NCBI GenBank assembly: GCA_028287105.1
Contig: JAQBQH010000009.1
Coordinates: forward strand, 1-49,154
Origin: Myxococcales bacterium
GTDB lineage: Bacteria > Myxococcota_A > Polyangia > Palsa-1104
DNA length: 49,154 nt
Direction of reading: 5' to 3'
This document shows positions 31,422-38,914 of the stretch, piece after piece. The translations under genes and the position numbers were made by a program. The notes beneath the pieces were generated by a model. The model was given only the letters and a program-made list of their open reading frames with translations, made no database searches and was not told the origin of the DNA. Each line of letters opens with the position of its first letter. Position 1 is the first letter of the stretch.

Positions 31422-31774
31422 CGGGTCGTGACGGGGCGGCAGCGCGCGGCGCGGCAGATGTAGAAGGTGAGCTCGGCGTCGATGCGGGCGCCGCCGGCGG
31501 GATTCTTGAGGGCGATCTCGAAGCGCGGCGCTTCGGCGTGCGGATCGACGGCGTCCTCGCGGCGGTAGAGCCGGCGCGGAAGGTCGACGTGGCTGCCGTC
31601 GAGACGCACGACCACGGGGGCATCGCCGAGGATGCGGTAGCCGGGGCGGGGCAGGATCGAGAGCGATAGCGCAGCGCGTTCGATTTTGCCGACCACCTCG
31701 AACTCGGGCTCCTCGGCGCGCGCCGGCGCCGAAGAAAATGCGAATAGGGCGGCGAGGAGGGCGGCGCGAAACAT
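31403..31774 (-). CDS. Small exported protein with paired C-terminal cysteines
   Basis: This 123-aa protein has a signal peptide ([19 protein letters not shown]) and a beta-rich mature domain ([51 protein letters not shown]). The end CRAARC with a preceding Ile/Phe strand resembles N-terminal domains of DsbD-type thiol-disulfide proteins, but the similarity is weak and the protein is best called unknown. ATG 31774 was chosen for the signal peptide and because a promoter-like element lies just upstream. The gene converges with the response regulator and overlaps its last 19 bp. Confidence 0.65.
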   Translation of the reverse strand: MFRAALLAALFAFSSAPARAEEPEFEVVGKIERAALSLSILPRPGYRILGDAPVVVRLDGSHVDLPRRLYRREDAVDPHAEAPRFEIALKNPAGGARIDAELTFYICRAARCRPVTTRYGTNL

Positions 31775-31780
31775 CGTGTT

Positions 31781-31810
31781 ATGTTCCGCCACGTTCTGCT
31801 CATTCGTCAA
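31781..31810 (-). promoter_or_regulatory. Sigma-70-like promoter, probably leaderless, for the small exported protein
   Basis: Reading the minus strand, TTGACG (31810-31805), an 18-bp spacer and GAACAT (31786-31781) end 6 bp before the ATG. It is back-to-back with the PilZ promoter about 45 bp away. The -10 matches only at three positions. Confidence 0.38.
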
Positions 31811-31853
31811 TGAAAAGACTGTGGGTTCGAGTACTGTGTGCCTATATTGCACC

Positions 31854-31882
31854 TTGACACCGCGGATACGCGCAGGTAGGAC
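31854..31882 (+). promoter_or_regulatory. Sigma-70-like promoter for the PilZ gene
   Basis: A perfect TTGACA (31854-31859), a 17-bp spacer and TAGGAC (31877-31882). Unlike several other promoters in the window it leaves a leader of about 17-20 bases, with a ribosome-binding site GGGAG at 31896-31900 before the ATG at 31906. Confidence 0.5.
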
Positions 31883-31905
31883 AAGGGCACACCACGGGAG
31901 CTTTA

Positions 31906-32247
31906 ATGGTCATTCGAGACCGTGAAGTTGAAGGCGACGACCGGCGTATCGAGCCGCGCACTGACACCGCCTTCTTTGCCGTCGAAATTCGGGGCAACGA
32001 CCTGTACTACCGGTTGGTGCGGAACATCTCGGCGAGCGGATTTTCGTTCGACGATCGGTTTCCGCTCGAGCGCCCGGGGGACCCCATCTTGATGGAGTTC
32101 CCGCTGCCCGGCTCGCGCGAGCCCATCCGCGTCTCCGGCCGCGTCGTCTACGCGCGCCCGGATCGCGGCGTCGGCGTCCGCATCGAAGACGTCGAGAAGG
32201 ACCGCTACGCCCAGCTCATGGCCGTCCCGCCTCCCGCTCGCAAGTAA
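31906..32247 (+). CDS. PilZ-domain protein
   Basis: This 113-aa protein is a single PilZ domain. The c-di-GMP-binding signature is present as Arg14-X3-Arg18 (RIEPR) and Asn40-X-Ser42-X2-Gly45 (NISASG), followed by beta-strands (ILMEFPLPG, RVSGRVVYA) and GVGVRIEDV. It should bind c-di-GMP and act through protein contacts, since no output domain is attached. A GGDEF enzyme is encoded about 5 kb away, but direct pairing is only a possibility. It has its own promoter and a clear ribosome-binding site. The repeat island begins just after its stop. Confidence 0.88.
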   Translation: MVIRDREVEGDDRRIEPRTDTAFFAVEIRGNDLYYRLVRNISASGFSFDDRFPLERPGDPILMEFPLPGSREPIRVSGRVVYARPDRGVGVRIEDVEKDRYAQLMAVPPPARK

Positions 32248-32272
32248 TCCCAAGTCGCGTCCCTCAGAGGGT

Positions 32273-32374
32273 GCTCGTTCAGCGCTGAAGAACGGGGGCA
32301 ATGGCCGGCTCCTGTCGCGGCGGGCTCGCTCAGTGCTGAAGAACGGGGGCAATGGCCGGGTCCTGTCGCGGCGG
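32273..32374. repeat. 51-bp direct repeat: partial foldback-element ends
   Basis: Two copies (32273-32323 and 32324-32374) share CTGAAGAACGGGGGCAATGG followed by CCGG and TCCTGTCGCGGCGG, differing at a few bases. The second copy runs into the left end of the full foldback element, so the first is a truncated left end, probably from nested insertion or slippage. Confidence 0.7.
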
Positions 32375-32527
32375 GGCCCGTCCCGTCTGCAGTGCTCGGA
32401 CCACGCATTGCACCGATACAACACTCGGTGGGTGGCGACCTGTCTCTCTCTTGTGCTCGCTTCTGGTCCTGCGCGCTTCGCCGGGCCCCACCCGCCGCGC
32501 CACCCGGCCATCGCCCCCGTTCTTCAG
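32336..32527 (-). repeat. Foldback (MITE-like) element, copy 1, inverted
   Basis: This is a 192-bp element. Its first 26 bases (starting CTGAAGAACGGGGGCAATGG) and last 26 bases are inverted copies with one mismatch. Inside the arms GGGGCCCG...GGACC also pairs with GGTCC...CGGGCCCC, so the whole element can fold into one long interrupted hairpin around a ~60-base loop. It is the reverse-orientation relative of copies 2 and 3, sharing CGGTGCAATGCGTGGTCCGA and the GGGGCCCGGCGAAGCGCGCA block on the opposite strand. Confidence 0.8.
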
Positions 32528-32640
32528 CCCCACTCTCGCCAAATTGGAGAAGCTCGAACGCAATCACCGTCGCCGAGTTGCGGCGTCATGAGCGCGAGTA
32601 GCCACGAAGCAGGTTCCGCAGCGACGTGCGCGGGACATCG

Positions 32641-33093
32641 GTGCTAGCGCGGAGCACGACGCTCGTGACTACAGGGCCACGCTACGCAGCGACGAATCCA
32701 ACTGTGCTAGCGCTGAGCACGTAACGAAGGCTGGGTCTGAAGAGCGGGCGTCGCGGGCGGGTGACGGCGGGTGGGGCCCGGCGAAGCGCGCAGGACCAGA
32801 CGGGAGCACACGCGAGGGCAAGGTCGTACGAGTCGCAGGCTGCCGTATCGGTGCAATGCGTGGTCCGAGCACTGCAGACGGGACGGGCCCCGCCGGCAGG
32901 ACCCGCCCGCGGCGTCCGCTCTTCAGACTCCGCTCCGCAGTCCCGCGAACCTGGAGCAACTGTTCGCGAAGTGACCCGGCGAATCGTTGTTAGCGCTCAG
33001 CACGCGACCGAACGACGAAAGCGCCGACGCTCGTGACTACGGCGCCACGCTACGCAGTGACGAAATCAGGCCAACGCTGCTAGCGCTGAGCAC
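32641..33093. repeat. Four dispersed copies of a 17-bp palindrome
   Basis: The sequence GTGCTAGCGCTGAGCAC occurs at 32704-32720 and, with one or a few changes, at 32641-32657, about 32987-33003 and 33077-33093. It is a near-perfect inverted repeat with a central AGCGCT. Two copies lie about 17-20 bp before foldback copies 2 and 3 as part of the larger repeated unit. It looks like a protein-binding site or the end of another repeat; no known operator was recognised. Confidence 0.7.
32737..32926 (+). repeat. Foldback (MITE-like) element, copy 2
   Basis: This is a 190-bp element beginning CTGAAGAGCGGGCGTCGCGG and ending with the inverted counterpart (terminal repeats of about 26 bp, two mismatches). 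It is nearly identical to copy 3. The surrounding sequence back to about 32660 is also shared with copy 3, so a ~290-bp segment was duplicated. Confidence 0.82.
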
Positions 33094-33111
33094 GCAACGA
33101 AGGAGCTGGGT

Positions 33112-33300
33112 CTGAAGAGCGGGCGTCGCGGGCGGGTGACGGCGGGTGGGGCCCGGCGAAGCGCGCAGGACCAGACGCGAGCACACGCGAGGGCAAGGTC
33201 GTACGAGCGCAGGCTGCCCTATCGGTGCAATGCGTGGTCCGAGCACTGCAGACGGGACGGGCCCCGCCGGCAGGACCCGCCCGCGGCGTCCGCTCTTCAG
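33112..33300 (+). repeat. Foldback (MITE-like) element, copy 3
   Basis: This is a 189-bp element nearly identical to copy 2, offset by about 375 bp, with the same terminal inverted repeats and flanks. The internal loop differs by a few bases and a short indel. Confidence 0.82.
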
Positions 33301-33315
33301 ACTCCGCTCCGCAGT

Positions 33316-33358
33316 CCAGGACCCGCCCGCATCCTTCGCGCTTCAGACTCTGCTCTTA
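33316..33358 (+). repeat. Partial right end of the foldback element at the PhoH stop codon
   Basis: AGGACCCGCCCGC followed by a diverged CTTCAGACTCTGCTCTTAG repeats the right end of copies 2 and 3. It runs into the PhoH gene, whose TAA stop (minus strand, 33356-33358) lies within this fragment. An insertion may have reshaped the gene's 3' end. Confidence 0.55.
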
Positions 33359-34696
33359 GAGGATATTGGCCGCGAGCTCAGCAAGCGGCGAGCGTTCGCC
33401 CTTGACGAGCGAGACGTGGCCGGCGATGGCTTCGCCCTTGAAGCGCTCGACGACGGTGGTGAGGCCGTTGTTCGAGGCGTCGACGTACGGGTTGTCGATC
33501 TGGTACGGGTCGCCGGTGAGGATGATCTTCGTGTTCTCGCCGACGCGCGTGATGATGGTCTTGACCTCGTGCGGCGTCAGGTTCTGCGCCTCGTCGACGA
33601 TCATGTACTGATTGGGAATGGAGCGGCCGCGGATGTAGGTGAGCGGCTCGATCTCGATGTAGCCGAGATCGATCAGCTCCTGGTGCGAGCGCCCTTCCTT
33701 CTTGTCCTGCTTCGACATGCCGAGGAGGAGCTCGACGTTGTCGTAGATCGGCTGCATCCACGGATTGAGCTTCTCCTCGATGTCGCCGGGGAGAAAGCCG
33801 ATGTCCTTGCCGAGCGGGAAGATGGGGCGCGAGACGAGCAGCTTCTGGTAGACGCCCTCTTCGACACACTTCTGCAGGCCCGCGGCGATGGCGAGCAGCG
33901 TCTTGCCGGTGCCCGCCTTGCCGACGAGCGTGACCAGCTTGATGTCGTCGTTGAGCAGGAGGTCGAGCGCGTAGTGCTGCTCTTTGTTGCGCGGGCGGAT
34001 GCCCCACACGCCGTCGCGGAGCTTCTTGACCGGCGCGATCTTCTTGTTCGGCCCATCGAAGCGGCCGAGCGCCGTGTGCGAAGGGTTCTCGCGATCGCGC
34101 AGGAGCAGATATTGGTTGGCGTAGAAGCCGTTGCCGCCTTCGGTGCGCGTGACGCCGAGGGCGTCGAGCGGCAGCGAGCCCTCCTGATAGAACTGGTCGA
34201 CCGCGGCCGCCGCGACCTCGACCTCGCCGTTGCCGCTATAGAGCTCCTCGACGTCGATCTTGTCGGCGTAGTACTCCTCCGCCTTGAGACCGAGCGCGTC
34301 GGCGCGGATGCGCAGGTTGACGTCCTTGGTGACGAGGACGGTGGCGCGCTCCTTGTTGCGGTCGCGCACCTCCAGCGCCACGCCGAGGATGGCGTTGTCC
34401 TGCGACTGCGTCGTCTTGAGGACGTCCGGAAGCGCGCGGGTGGCGAGCGCCACCGTCAGGCGGCCCCCGTTCTCCATCGCGACGCCTTCGGACAGGCTGG
34501 CACCGGTCTTCCGAAACTCGTCGAGCCGACGCGCCACTTCACGAGCGTTGCGACCCAGCTCGGACAGCTCTTTTTTGAAGTGGTCGATCTCCTCCAGGAC
34601 GTAGATCGGGATGATCACGTCGTTGTCGGAAAAGTGGAACATCGCGCGTGGATCGTGGAGCAGGACGTTGGTGTCGAGGACGAAGTTCTTCCGCAT
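33356..34696 (-). CDS. PIN-domain PhoH-family ATPase (PhoH2/YlaK type)
   Basis: This 446-aa protein has an N-terminal PIN ribonuclease domain (about 1-150; FVLDTNVLLHDP with Asp8, SQDNAILGVAL, VLVTKDVNLRIRA). A PhoH ATPase domain follows (about 225-440), with Walker A GKAGTGKT near residue 260, Walker B MIVDEAQNLTPHE, and LTGDPYQIDNP. Fused PIN-PhoH proteins are reported to act as RNA helicases with sequence-specific ribonuclease activity. Both domains look complete. It begins with ATG 34696, opposite the rubredoxin-like gene, and its stop lies inside a repeat fragment. Confidence 0.93.
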   Translation of the reverse strand: MRKNFVLDTNVLLHDPRAMFHFSDNDVIIPIYVLEEIDHFKKELSELGRNAREVARRLDEFRKTGASLSEGVAMENGGRLTVALATRALPDVLKTTQSQDNAILGVALEVRDRNKERATVLVTKDVNLRIRADALGLKAEEYYADKIDVEELYSGNGEVEVAAAAVDQFYQEGSLPLDALGVTRTEGGNGFYANQYLLLRDRENPSHTALGRFDGPNKKIAPVKKLRDGVWGIRPRNKEQHYALDLLLNDDIKLVTLVGKAGTGKTLLAIAAGLQKCVEEGVYQKLLVSRPIFPLGKDIGFLPGDIEEKLNPWMQPIYDNVELLLGMSKQDKKEGRSHQELIDLGYIEIEPLTYIRGRSIPNQYMIVDEAQNLTPHEVKTIITRVGENTKIILTGDPYQIDNPYVDASNNGLTTVVERFKGEAIAGHVSLVKGERSPLAELAANIL

Positions 34697-34751
34697 CTTG
34701 TCTAGCCTTTGGGTATCACAGGTGGCGCGGTGGTTGCAGCTTCAAAACACA

Positions 34752-34961
34752 ATGAACACCTGGAAGTGCACGATTTGCGGCAGCGTCGAGGGATCCGAGG
34801 TAGCGCCAGCTCACTGCCCCGAGTGTCACGCCGTCGACGCCATGTTCGTGCGCTCTGATGAAGAGCCGCACGGTATCGATCACAACCCGATTCAGCCGCA
34901 CGACGAGCGCGACCTGAATCCGCTCGACTTCGTGCCGGGAGGGTGCGTCGAGACGACCTAG
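34752..34961 (+). CDS. Rubredoxin-like small metal-binding protein
   Basis: This 69-aa protein has Cys6-X2-Cys9 (WKCTICG) and Cys22-X2-Cys25 (HCPECHA). These are the two knuckles of a rubredoxin-type single-metal site with a shorter than usual spacing (12 residues), as in the C-terminal domain of rubrerythrins. The tail is acidic and ends with DFVPGGCVETT. Electron transfer or zinc binding are both possible. ATG 34752 was chosen because the upstream part of the open frame is antisense to PhoH. Confidence 0.72.
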   Translation: MNTWKCTICGSVEGSEVAPAHCPECHAVDAMFVRSDEEPHGIDHNPIQPHDERDLNPLDFVPGGCVETT

Positions 34962-34984
34962 CGCCCGCGGCAGACGCAGGACAT

Positions 34985-35012
34985 TTGACACGCGCGGTGC
35001 GCCGGTTACGAT
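34985..35012 (+). promoter_or_regulatory. Sigma-70-like promoter, probably leaderless, for the Cys-rich lipoprotein
   Basis: A perfect TTGACA (34985-34990), a 16-bp spacer and TACGAT (35007-35012) end 6 bp before the ATG at 35019. No ribosome-binding sequence fits in the gap. This is one of the clearest leaderless-type starts in the window. Confidence 0.55.
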
Positions 35013-35018
35013 CGGCGC

Positions 35019-35405
35019 ATGACGCGCGTGTTTGCTCTGGCGACGATGATCCTCTTGTCCGCAGGCTGTGGCGACGACACGACGACGGCGAAGCCGCCCG
35101 ACCTGTCGATGCCGCCGGCGGGCGCCGATCTCGCCGTCTACTCGGTGTGCGGCCATCCTGGTGACGTCGGCAACTCCAAGGGCGTCGGCAAGTACTGCAT
35201 GGACTCGCTCATGTGCGGCGCGGGCGCGGTGTGCTCGACGTTGATGAGCATTCCGCAGGGCCCGATCTACTTCTGCACGATTCCTTGCGATATCAACGCC
35301 GCCAGTCCCAACGCGCCGTGCGGCGAGAATTCCACGTGCACCTGCCTCAACCCGGGCGCGTGTGGATGCGTCCCGGATCTCTGCCGCGTCGGCCTCTTCG
35401 GATAG
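35019..35405 (+). CDS. Cys-rich lipoprotein of unknown function
   Basis: This 128-aa lipoprotein has Cys17 (LLSAGC) followed by a short linker (DLSMPPAGADLA) and a mature part with about 14 cysteines (YSVCGHPGD, YCMDSLMCGAGAVCS, YFCTIPCD, STCTCLNPGACGC, DLCRVG). The cysteine pattern resembles small EGF-like modules of myxobacterial surface proteins. No family was firmly recognised. It probably stands alone, with its own promoter, and converges on the adenosyltransferase gene. Confidence 0.65.
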   Translation: MTRVFALATMILLSAGCGDDTTTAKPPDLSMPPAGADLAVYSVCGHPGDVGNSKGVGKYCMDSLMCGAGAVCSTLMSIPQGPIYFCTIPCDINAASPNAPCGENSTCTCLNPGACGCVPDLCRVGLFG

Positions 35406-35413
35406 TCGAGGCG

Positions 35414-36004
35414 TCAGGTTTTCTCGGGCGTCCAGAGCGGCTCTTGTTCGCCGCGCTGGCGCACGTTCCAGCGACCCATCACGTACAGCGCGTCGGAGAG
35501 GCGATTGAGATAGCGGATCGCTTCGGCGTCGACCGTCTCGACGGAGGCGAGATGCACGACGATGCGTTCGGCGCGACGGCAGACCGTGCGCGCCAGGTGC
35601 AGATACGAGCTGACCCAACCGCCGCCCGGCAGGGTGAAGCTGCGCAACGGCGGCAGGTTTTCATTGAGCTCGTCGATGTCCTTCTCCAGCGCTTCGACAT
35701 GGCGCGCGGCGATGCGCGGCTGCTTGTCGGAGAGATCTTCGGGCAGCGTGGCGAGGAGCGAGCCGAGGTTGAAGAGCTCGTTCTGCGCGCGCTCGAGGAT
35801 CGTGTCGAGCCGGGCGCGTGCCTCGTCGGGGCCGGCCTCGTCGCGGTTGGCCTTGCGCACCAGACCGAGCACCGCGTTGAGCTCGTCGACGGTGCCGTAG
35901 GCCTCGATGCGCGGCGCCGCCTTGGAGACCTGCTTGCCACCGACGAGCGCGGTCTGTCCCTGGTCGCCCGCCTTGGTGTAGATGCGCGAGAGGTAGATGC
36001 TCAC
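35414..36004 (-). CDS. PduO-type cob(I)alamin adenosyltransferase
   Basis: This 196-aa protein is a full-length PduO-type ATP:cob(I)alamin adenosyltransferase, which makes adenosylcobalamin. Signatures are YTKAGDQGQTALVGG at the N-terminus (ATP-binding), RIEAYGTVDELNAVLG, FTLPGG, and CRRAERIVVHL with the conserved Arg pair; the C-terminal DALYVMGR block is also present. It begins with GTG. It lies 27 bp after the barrel-protein gene on the same strand. The nearby microcompartment genes are 32 kb away, so no functional link is claimed. Confidence 0.95.
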   Translation of the reverse strand: MSIYLSRIYTKAGDQGQTALVGGKQVSKAAPRIEAYGTVDELNAVLGLVRKANRDEAGPDEARARLDTILERAQNELFNLGSLLATLPEDLSDKQPRIAARHVEALEKDIDELNENLPPLRSFTLPGGGWVSSYLHLARTVCRRAERIVVHLASVETVDAEAIRYLNRLSDALYVMGRWNVRQRGEQEPLWTPEKT

Positions 36005-36031
36005 GGCGAAGGCTCGCTCATGACGACGAGA

Positions 36032-36673
36032 CTAGCGCATCCCTCGCTTGATCGGTTGGCCGATGGCAATACCGGCGCGGATGCGCCACTGGCCGTCGTA
36101 GTCGAGCGTTCCATCGCCGAAGAGCGCGACCGCCGAGGCGAGCTGCACGTGCGCGCCGAGCTGCTGACCGAGGCGTAGATCGATGCGCTCGAGCTGCGTC
36201 GCGCCCGGCGTGGCGGCAGCGGCCTCGGCGCTGGCGTCGAAGAATTGGAAGCGGGGCGCCACCTCGAACGTGACGTAGTCGAGCCCGACGAGCGTGGCGG
36301 TGTGAATCACGACCGCGCGGCCGAGCGACCACTCGTAGCCGATGCCGGTGAGAAACTCGGCGCGCGTCACCGCCGAGTACGAGGTGGCCGGATCGGCGTC
36401 GCGCAGGCGGCCCCAGGTGCCGCTCGCCTCGAGCGACAGGCGCACGCCGTTGCCGAAGCGGAACACCGGACGGATGCCGAAGCCGCCGCCGACGAGGACG
36501 CCGGCCTCCCCGCGGTTGCCGACGAAGCGCTTGTCGACGCGCACGTCGTAGATCTGCGTCGACAGCTCGCCGACCGCCTCCACGGTCAGGAGATCGAGAT
36601 ACTCGAACGTCTCCTTGGCGTGGCAGAGCGAGGGGAATGCGATCAACCCAAGCAGGAAAGCTATGCGCCTCAT
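36032..36673 (-). CDS. Probable outer-membrane beta-barrel protein
   Basis: This 213-aa protein has a signal peptide (FLLGLIAFPSLCHA) and long stretches of alternating residues (AGVLVGGGFGIRPVFRFG, VRLSLEASGTWG, AVVIHTATLVGLDYV, GQWRIRAGIAIGQPI) with turns, consistent with a barrel of about eight to ten strands. The end is IKRGMR rather than an aromatic residue, which is atypical for BAM substrates. No family was recognised. Confidence 0.6.
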   Translation of the reverse strand: MRRIAFLLGLIAFPSLCHAKETFEYLDLLTVEAVGELSTQIYDVRVDKRFVGNRGEAGVLVGGGFGIRPVFRFGNGVRLSLEASGTWGRLRDADPATSYSAVTRAEFLTGIGYEWSLGRAVVIHTATLVGLDYVTFEVAPRFQFFDASAEAAAATPGATQLERIDLRLGQQLGAHVQLASAVALFGDGTLDYDGQWRIRAGIAIGQPIKRGMR

Positions 36674-36706
36674 ACGCCGTAATACGAGGCGACGATCGGA
36701 AACGTT

Positions 36707-38914
36707 CTACTTCACTGCTTTGAGCTTCACGCCCGCCAGATCGGGGAAGGCGAAGGCGCGATTACGCCCGTTGTGCTTGGCGTGATAGAGCGACTGGTCG
36801 GCGTGATCGATGATCGTCTTGCCGTCGCGGCCGTCGTCGGGGTAGACGGCGATGCCGAGCGACAGCGTGCAGCCGAAGGGGCCCTTGGGCGACTGGAAGA
36901 CCTGCTTCTCCACCTCGGAGCGGATGCGCTCGGCGAGCTGGCGCGCGCCCGCGAGGTCGGTGCCCTCGAGGACGATGCCGAACTCTTCGCCGCCGTAGCG
37001 CGCGGCCAAATCGACCTTGCGCACGCAGTCGCGCACCACCTGGGCCACGCCGCGTAGGACGACGTCGCCGATCGGGTGGCCGTAGTTGTCGTTGACCTTC
37101 TTGAAGTGGTCGATGTCGGTGAGCAGCAGCGCCTGCTTGCCGCCGGTGCGCTCGGCGCGCGCCAGCATCTCGGCGAAGCGCTCCTGGAAGGTGCGGTGGT
37201 TGGAGAGGCCGGTGAGGCCGTCGGTGGTGGCCATCTCTTCCATGCGGCCGTAGAGCTGCGCGTTGGTCAGCTTGACGGCGACGTGGCTGGCGATGACGGT
37301 GAGCATCTCGCGCTTGTCCTTGCCGAACGCGCGCGCGCGCTTGGCGGCGACGGCAAACGAGCCGACCGCCTCTTCGCGACAGATGAGCGGCAAGACCAGC
37401 AGCGACTCCATGCCCTCGAGGCGCACCTTCTTGGTGAAGATGAGCGCGTCCTTGTCGCGCACCTCGCCGCCGGCGGGGAGAAAGTGCTTGTTCTTGACCA
37501 CCATGGCGGCGATGCCGGCGTTGTCGCCGAAGCTGAGGCCGGAGAGCCCCTTGGGCGCGTCACCGACGGTGGAGACGACGGTGTGGCGCTTGGACGCTTT
37601 GTCGAAGAGGGTGATGGCGGCGAGATCGAACTCGCAGATCTCGCGCGTCGCTTCGAAGGTGGTCGCGTAGACGTCCTCGGCGGTGAGCGCGCGGTTGAGC
37701 CGCGCCAGCGCGGCGAAGAAGCGCTCATGCTCGTACTTGGCGCGCTCGACCTGGGCGAAGACGCGCTCGGACTGAATGGCGCGCAGCATCTGCTCGGCGG
37801 CGCCCTGCAGGAGCTTCTCTTCCTTCTCCGAGAACGGACGATCGCCGCCGCGGTCGGCGCACAGGACGCCGCGCAGGTGGCCGTCTTCGATGACCGGCAC
37901 GCCGAGGAAGCTGACCTCGACCGGCGCGGCGTAGTAGGGGAGATGCCCGCGCTTGGGATCGCGCAGGTTCACCAAGAGGCGGTTCTTGACGACGGTGCCG
38001 AGCGCGCCGGCGTCGGCGTTGATGGCGGTCTCGACCACGCAGTCGGAGTCGGTGACCAGCTCCTTGATCTTGAGCCGCGCGCCGGTGTCGTCGAGCCAGA
38101 GCAGGACGCAGGTATTGAGGTCGAGCGACTTCTTGAGGAGGTCGACGGTGTAGAAGATGGTGTCGTGGATGGCCTGCACGGCGCCGATGGCGAGCCGCTC
38201 TTCGTCGCTCTCGCGCGAGCGCGCCTTGGGATCGGCCGACAGCGACGAGGAGATGAGGCGGAAGTCGCGCGCTTCGTCGCGCAGGCTGCGGATGGCGCGG
38301 GCGAGCACCGCGCGATGCTCGCGGCGCTGGCGCAGCACTTCGGACTGCAGAAAGACGAAGTGGGTGAGCGCGAAGAAGCCGATGAAGGTGGCGTGCGAGA
38401 TCATCTGCTCGCGCGCGCGCACCTCCGGCATGCCGTGCTGAACCGCGGCGCGGCAGAGCAGGCCCTCCATCGCCAGGGTCACGAACACCAGCGGGATGCC
38501 GACGAGCCGGCGGTGGAAGGTGACGATGAACGCGGTCAGCGCATAGACCAGCGGATAGACGGGCGAGAAGAGCCCGCCCGACAGCTCGAGCGTGACATAG
38601 GTGGCGACCACGAGCGCGGCGCCCAGCTCGAGGTCGCTCTTGAGATCGCGGCGATCCTCCTTCTCGAGCGCGACGACCTCGCGCTCCGCGGACGGCACGA
38701 TGCGCAGCCGTCCTGCCACCTTGACGACGACGAGCGCACCGAGCGCGCAGGCGGCGACGATGGGCGCGATGTCGGCCGACGACGAGCGCAGATCGGGAAA
38801 CCAGCCGATGGCCACGAGCGTGGCGGCGCCGACCGTGGTGGCGGCGCCCCATAGATCGACGGTGATGCGCCGTGCGCGCCACAAGAGGCGCCGGAGCTTG
38901 AAGCCGAGCAGCAT
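36707..38914 (-). CDS. Membrane diguanylate cyclase with two GAF domains
   Basis: This 735-aa protein begins with about five or six membrane helices (residues ~18-200). Two GAF-type sensor domains follow, at about 255-390 and 400-555, and then a GGDEF domain from about 562. The active-site motif is RYGGEEFGIVLEG, and an inhibitory I-site RKVD lies five residues upstream, so the enzyme should make c-di-GMP and be feedback-inhibited by it. The start ATG overlaps the ftsB stop by one base (TGATG). Coupling a c-di-GMP synthase to a division gene is unusual. The GAF ligands are unknown. Confidence 0.93.
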   Translation of the reverse strand: MLLGFKLRRLLWRARRITVDLWGAATTVGAATLVAIGWFPDLRSSSADIAPIVAACALGALVVVKVAGRLRIVPSAEREVVALEKEDRRDLKSDLELGAALVVATYVTLELSGGLFSPVYPLVYALTAFIVTFHRRLVGIPLVFVTLAMEGLLCRAAVQHGMPEVRAREQMISHATFIGFFALTHFVFLQSEVLRQRREHRAVLARAIRSLRDEARDFRLISSSLSADPKARSRESDEERLAIGAVQAIHDTIFYTVDLLKKSLDLNTCVLLWLDDTGARLKIKELVTDSDCVVETAINADAGALGTVVKNRLLVNLRDPKRGHLPYYAAPVEVSFLGVPVIEDGHLRGVLCADRGGDRPFSEKEEKLLQGAAEQMLRAIQSERVFAQVERAKYEHERFFAALARLNRALTAEDVYATTFEATREICEFDLAAITLFDKASKRHTVVSTVGDAPKGLSGLSFGDNAGIAAMVVKNKHFLPAGGEVRDKDALIFTKKVRLEGMESLLVLPLICREEAVGSFAVAAKRARAFGKDKREMLTVIASHVAVKLTNAQLYGRMEEMATTDGLTGLSNHRTFQERFAEMLARAERTGGKQALLLTDIDHFKKVNDNYGHPIGDVVLRGVAQVVRDCVRKVDLAARYGGEEFGIVLEGTDLAGARQLAERIRSEVEKQVFQSPKGPFGCTLSLGIAVYPDDGRDGKTIIDHADQSLYHAKHNGRNRAFAFPDLAGVKLKAVK

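Larger units (their letters stand above)
32248..33355. other. 1.1-kb non-coding repeat island between the PilZ and PhoH genes
   Basis: No open frame here shows the coding bias of the neighbours, and the short frames present run across repeat units. The region contains three copies of a ~190-bp foldback element, two partial ends of it, a 51-bp direct repeat, and four copies of a 17-bp palindrome. The copies face both ways and two of them lie in a larger ~375-bp tandem unit. The rest (such as 32528-32640 and 32944-32985) is degenerate repeat-like sequence with no recognised feature. Confidence 0.8.

Noticed and set aside
32336-33300. A CRISPR array
   Set aside because: Units are ~190 bp, in both orientations, with long inverted ends and no short regular repeats or unique spacers, and no cas gene is nearby.
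33146-34705. A 519-codon plus-strand frame starting in the repeat island
   Set aside because: It starts inside foldback copy 3 and runs antisense through the PhoH gene, with no domain.
35414-36004. A functional link between the cob(I)alamin adenosyltransferase and the microcompartment vertex genes
   Set aside because: PduO-type enzymes do occur with B12-dependent microcompartments, but these genes are 32 kb apart, no diol dehydratase is present, and class II aldolase loci normally do not use B12.
37076-38854. A 592-codon plus-strand frame
   Set aside because: It is antisense to the diguanylate cyclase, which has complete GAF and GGDEF motifs.
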